Shown one piece after another: positions 59,900 through 64,000 of a stretch of DNA of 64,000 nt. The stretch's first letter is position 1. Each line of letters starts with the position of its first letter. The notes beneath the pieces were generated by a model, which had not been told where the DNA came from, did no database searches, and saw nothing but the letters and a program-made list of their open reading frames with translations. Where the stretch lies: assembly GCF_026745355.1 (NCBI RefSeq), contig NC_079205.1:39901056-39965055 (forward strand), in the 5' to 3' direction. The stretch is from Beta vulgaris subsp. vulgaris (Eukaryota > Streptophyta > Magnoliopsida > Caryophyllales > Amaranthaceae). Position numbers and translations under genes: made by a program.

Positions 59900-60790
59900 C
59901 AGGGTAGGCAAGGCCATGGACCCCCAAACAAGGCAAGATATCATCCAAGTGCTCACGGAGTACCAAGATGTCTTCGCCTATGAGGCCACAGAAATGCCGG
60001 GGCTCGACCCGAAAATCATGTGTCATGAGCTTAACATCAAAGAGGGGTTCAGACCAATCAAGCAAAAGCTCAGCACCAAGGTCCGAAAGAAATGCCGCAG
60101 CACCGCAGAGGTCAAGAAGCTGCTCGAAGCGGGTTTCATGAAGAATGTCAATACTCGGATGGCTGGCCAACGTGTTTGGTCAAAAAGCCGAGTGGGGCAT
60201 GGCGAATGTGTGTCGATTTCACCGACTTAAACAAAGCCTGCCCAAAAGACAATCACCCTCTGCCAAAGATCGATAGGCTGGTCGATTCAACGGCAGGGCA
60301 CGCCCTTCTCAGCTTCATGGATGCAAATGCGGCTATCATCAAATTCCCATGGCCGAGAAGGATAGGGTTCATACGCATTTCAACTCCTCAGGGTGTCTAC
60401 TGCATAGATGATGCCGTTCGGCCTCAAAAATGCCGGGGCACATATCAGCGAACCGTCAACAAAATCTTCAGCGACCAATTGGGTCGGAACATTGAGTATA
60501 CGTTGACGATATGATAGTCAAAAGCAAGGCCCAGTCGGATCACCCTCGATCTGAAAGAAACGCTGAGCACCCTAAGGAAATACCGAATGATGCTCAACCC
60601 AAAAAATGTGTCTTCGGAGTTAAAGGGGGAAAGTGCCTCGGATTTCTAGTGGATGAGAGAGGATGAAGCCAACCCGGACAAAATCAAAGCGGTCTTAGAA
60701 TGAAAATCGCCTCGGAAGTTTCGGGAAGTACAGCGCCTAACCGGCTGCTTAGCGGCGCTCGGTCGTTCCTCTCCCGGTCGGCGATAAGAG
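59900..60790 (+). pseudogene. Reverse transcriptase of the Tat-lineage element
   Basis: Recognisable blocks are FAYEATEMPGLDPKIMCHELN (59970-60030), CVDFTDLNKACPKDNHPLP (about 60207-60262), and the catalytic Tyr-Val-Asp-Asp at 60499-60510. KCVFGVKGGKCLGFLVDERG follows at about 60604-60663. Blocks are split over all three frames. Confidence 0.87.
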
Positions 60791-61199
60791 CTTGTTGTTC
60801 TTCAAGGCCCTGAAGCGAAAAGAGTTCGCATGGGACGATAAGCCGAGCAAGCCTTCACTGCCCTCAAGAATCACTTGGCACTTTGCCAAACTGATCTCCC
60901 CCTTGCCGGGGGAACCCCTGTTCATTACTTGGCTGTCTCGGACTACGCTCTTAGCGCGTCCTAATAGCCGAGCGAGAAGGAAAGCAACATCCTGTTACTT
61001 CATCAGCCACGCCTATAGGGGGCCGAGGCGAAGTACAGCGATGTTGAAAAATGGTCTTTGCCTTAGTAATGGCGAGCCGGAAGCTCAAGCCCTATTTCAA
61101 GCACATCCCATCAAAGTCCTAACCGGACAACCGCTCCGGAAGCTATTGAGAATAGAAATCACTCGAGTCGGATGAGCGATTGGGCAGACCAGTTAGCAG

Positions 61200-61730
61200 A
61201 TTTTGGGCTCAATTCGAGCCCGAAGGGCATCAAGGCCCAAGCACTCGCTGACTTCATCACTGAATGCGCAACTCGACCCCGGTCGGTTCGCAAGAGGAGT
61301 GGGATTGCTTGTTGATGGGTCATCCACAAAGAGTGGTTGTGGAGCAGGGCTGGTCATCAAACCCCGGTCGGGAAAAAATCGAATATGCTGTTAAGTTCGA
61401 GTTTCTCGGATCTAACAATGAAGCCGAGTATGAGGCCCTCATCCTCGGATACAGCTATGCATCCTGGCTGGAGCAACATCAGTCATAGCCAAGTCCGACT
61501 CACAACTCATAGTGGGTCAGATTTCCGGAGACTATGAGGCCAAGGAGGACAACATGAGGATGTACTTGGCCAAAGCCCGAGCTGTCATTGGAAGGTTGTC
61601 CGGATTCCGGATTACCCACATTCCTCGCTCGGAAAATCAGCAAGCTGATGCACTGGCTCGGATGGCTAGTTCTGCTGAGGGTCGGCCCCAGAACCATAAC
61701 TTGGGAAGTATTGAAGGAGCCTAGCATAAA
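61200..61730 (+). pseudogene. RNase H domain of the Tat-lineage element
   Basis: The frame includes GLLVDGSSTKSGCGAGLVIK (about 61306-61365) with the first catalytic Asp. NNEAEYEALILG follows with the catalytic Glu, then SDSQL/NQQADALARMAS towards the end (61640-61675). Frame changes separate the pieces. Confidence 0.82.
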
Positions 61731-61849
61731 TGCCAAAGAGCAGCTCGTACTCAATCGTTCCTCAAACTGGATGGGCGAAATTGTGGAGTACTTGCGAGAC
61801 GGGACCTTACCCAGTGATCCTAAAGAAGCCGACCGAGTCAAGCATAAAT

Positions 61850-62989
61850 CAGGTTGGTTCCTCTGGCATGAAAGGCAGCTCTATAAGAAGTCCTTCACTC
61901 ATCCCCTCCTCAAGTGTATAACCCCCGAGGAAGGAAACTATGTCCTCCGGGAAATACACCAAGGAGCCTGCGGAAGCCATCAAGGGGCGAACATAGCCGG
62001 AAAGGCACTAAGGGCAGGTACTATTGGCCACTTTGAAAGGCTGACGCCTCGGACTTAGTCCGGCGTGTCCCTCCTGCCAGATTCACTCGGACATACCAAG
62101 AGCACCTGCCACCCCTCACACCATTCAAGCAGTCCTGCCCTTCGACAAGTGGGGCATGGACTTGCTCGGACCTTTTCCCCCAGCTTCTGGGCAAAGGAAG
62201 TTCCTAATTGTGGCTATTGATTACTTCACCAAGTGGACAGAAGCCGAACCACTGGCGTCAATTACTGACAAGCAGGTCCAGCTGTTCATTGGAGGAATAT
62301 CATCACCCGGTTCGGAATCCCAAGGGCCCTGGTGACAATGGCCGACAGTTCAACAGCGGGCCGACTCGAGAGTATTGTGCCCGGTTCGGCATTCAAACAA
62401 GGTTCTCAGCAGTCTCCCGCCCTCAGACCAACGGGCAAGCCGAGTCAGCCAATAAAATTGTCCTAAAGGAAATCAAGAAATCCCTTGACGCAGCTAAAGG
62501 GGCATGGGTAGACGACCTACCGGAGTACTCTGGTCGGCTCGAACAACAGTGAAAGAAGCACGGGGCACTCCCCTTTCGGCTTGGTCTATGGTAAGCGAAG
62601 CTGTCCTTCCGGTCGAGGTGGGAATTCCCTCCCCTCGGATGACATTCTATGAGTTCGACCAAAACGAGGAAGAAAAACCCGTCAACTTGGACCTGTTGCC
62701 AGAAACCCGAGGCAACGTTTTGCTGCAAGCCATCTGGTACAAGCAAAATATCACAAGGCACTTTAACAGGCGGGTAAAGCCTCGCCCAATCAGCCTAGGT
62801 GACTGGGTCGTTCGGAAGGTAGAAGCCACCGGACTTTCCCATCTCAAAGGGAAGTTGGGGGCAAATTGGGACGGCCCTTACAAGGTTGCGGAGGTCATCA
62901 AGCCAGGGACATTCCGACTCGAATCTCCCGAAGGGGTCCCCCTGGCTCGACCTTGGAACTTAGACAATCTCAAAAGATTCTATGTTTGA
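61850..62989 (+). pseudogene. Integrase of the Tat-lineage element
   Basis: The N-terminal zinc domain is at about 61950-62090. The core includes KWGMDLLGPFPPASGQRKFL (first Asp; about 62150-62205), a VT-DNG region with a few bases missing near 62330 (second Asp), and RPQTNGQAESANKIVLKEIK (Glu; about 62420-62480). The intact C-terminal module has RRVKPRPISLGDWVVRKV and GKLGANWDGPYKVAEVIKPG, and ends FYV before the stop at 62987. No chromodomain. Confidence 0.88.
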
Positions 62990-63399
62990 TTTCTTTTCGT
63001 TACTTGCAATAGGGGCATGTTGTAAGGCCAGTAGTACCTGGTCGGTTTAGCAAGCAAATCCAATTGTAACTCGGACTTAACCAGTCCATGTACCAAGTCG
63101 GGTTTCTACCCCAGGAATGAAAAAGACTTAGCCAGCCTAACTATTTTGATCAAAAAGGCAAGCAAGACTTAACCAGTTCATTGTCTATTGAATGTTGTGA
63201 TATTGCAAATAACGAAAATTGTGCGACAAATGATAAGTTGCAGCAAAAAACGAAAATTGTGCGACAAATGACAAGTTGCAAAATAGTAGTTGTATTCCAA
63301 TTAATCAAAAGTTGCAAAATACAACAAAAAGTTTACAAAATACAGGGTCGAAAGCAGAAAACCAAAAAGCCAACAAGGCAAAGGCTAGAAAATAAGATC
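62990..63399. other. Non-coding spacer after integrase
   Basis: Between pol and the antisense ORF. Contains a two-copy direct repeat with AACGAAAATTGTGCGACAAA (63213 and 63251) and an ACAAAA-rich stretch; no gene. Confidence 0.5.
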
Positions 63400-64000
63400 C
63401 TAAGGCTCCTGAGTTGAGGGGTCGGCCGAAGGCTGCTCAACGCCAGGTTGGTCGGCAGCAGGCTGCTCGGCAGCGATCTCCGGAGGCGGCTCGGTGCTCC
63501 CTCCTGCTTCAGCAGCCACTTCGTCATCGTCATCATCCTCCTCATCCGAGCTCGCCTCCTCGGCCATTTTTGCCCGGATCTCAGCTGCCTCGGCCTCCGC
63601 TAGCTCCTGGTAGCGGGACCAAACCGAGTTTCAGTCAGCCGAAGGACAGGAATCGGCCAGGGCAACCCTCAGCTTGGTAAGGGCCTCGTCCTCGCCCATT
63701 TTGTGGGAGGATTGGCCCACGTCAGCACAAAACTCGGTGCAAGCATCCAAGGTTTGCCAAACTTTGAACCATTCCTCGTGAGAGCGAGAGGCCGCGGCCA
63801 GGGCTTCCTTCAACTGGGCCTCGGCCGTTGAAAGCTTGAACTTCACCCTCTCCAGGTCGCTCTCGATCCAGGTCACCTTGGCCTCAGCAGCAGTCTTGGC
63901 CGATTCAGCATTTTCCTTGGCCGTTGTCAGCTTGACCCTCTCCACCTTCCATTCCTCTGCTCCTCTGCAAGCCTCCTCGCCCTTGGATCTTATCCTCCAC
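63400..64000 (-). pseudogene. Antisense ORF of the Tat-lineage element (coiled coil plus acidic tail), partial
   Basis: One minus-strand frame is open from the window edge to TAG at 63400, apart from a single in-frame TGA at 63631-63633. The N-terminal visible part is heptad-like and rich in Ala/Glu/Lys (KTAAEAKVTWIESDLERVKF, then STAEAQLKEALAAASRSHEE), predicting a coiled coil. After the TGA comes a highly acidic SSDEEDDDDDEVAAEAGG run and a Pro/Gln-rich tail. Antisense ORFs between integrase and 3' LTR are described in Tat-lineage elements; their function is not established. The protein start is outside the window. Confidence 0.72.

Larger units (their letters stand above)
56961..64000 (+). 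mobile_element. Tat-lineage Ty3/gypsy retrotransposon, right end beyond window
   Basis: Order on the plus strand is LTR, primer-binding site, gag, protease, RT, RNase H, integrase, then an antisense ORF. RT-RH before INT fixes Ty3/gypsy. The gag sequence (IEPFAGLTDPDDHMASYKAQ), the Cys-His-type zinc finger, the absence of a chromodomain, and the antisense ORF point to the Tat clade. Its GC content is clearly higher than the surrounding DNA. Many frame breaks are present. Confidence 0.9.

Overview
The window is nuclear DNA of a flowering plant, very probably a dicot. It is AT-rich and intron-bearing, the exon joins have plant-type GT-AG borders, and most of the DNA is transposable elements of plant families. 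I see four host genes. (1) A six-exon SET-domain methyltransferase, SDG40-type, lies at 6610-12557 (+). (2) A single-exon secreted S1/SPH (self-incompatibility-protein homologue) peptide lies at 17236-17667 (+). (3) A fifteen-exon sucrose synthase of the SUS5/6 type with a C-terminal extension lies at 32835-37416 (+). (4) An intronless PORR-domain organelle RNA-splicing-type protein lies at 42091-43359 (-). They are unrelated in function and show no operon-like logic. The species cannot be named from the sequence alone.

Layout. 1-6.6 kb: nested repeats, including a Mutator-type MITE with a perfect 9-bp target-site duplication (TSD), a Stowaway MITE and a CACTA-type end. 6.6-12.6 kb: SDG40, whose 3.2-kb second intron carries MITE-like repeats and a TA microsatellite. 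12.6-17.1 kb: AT-rich DNA with a complete 247-bp miniature LTR element (TRIM/SMART type), Helitron 3' ends and half of a C-rich/G-rich Mutator-like element. 17.2-17.7 kb: SPH gene. 17.7-32.7 kb: a dense field of Helitron ends, three more Stowaway MITEs, tandem repeats, a second complete C-rich/G-rich Mutator-like element with 9-bp TSD, a decayed Tat-type gag, and degenerate low-complexity tracts. 32.7-37.9 kb: sucrose synthase and a decayed duplication of its 3' end. 37.9-39.3 kb: a 625-bp tandem duplication next to a Helitron 3' end. 42-43.4 kb: PORR gene with a hAT-type non-autonomous element (8-bp TSD) just upstream.

45.13-56.51 kb is a complete Ty3/gypsy chromovirus (Tekay/Del-like) on the minus strand. 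It has 2.5-kb LTRs, the 5-bp TSD GGTTG, an initiator-Met primer-binding site, gag-pol with a chromodomain, and an extra acidic ORF in the leader before gag. From about 57 kb to the right edge is a Tat-lineage Ty3/gypsy element on the plus strand with a TGGCGCCG-type primer-binding site, broken gag-pol, and an antisense coiled-coil/acidic ORF after the integrase; its 3' LTR is outside the window.

Both large retroelements carry many single-base frameshifts, several of them at short homopolymers, while all four host genes are frame-clean. Part of the apparent decay may therefore be consensus error in repeats. The most interesting items are the 247-bp LTR element, the leader ORF of the chromovirus, the hydrophobic tail of the sucrose synthase, the C-rich/G-rich Mutator family and the Helitron head-to-tail junction inside a tandem duplication.
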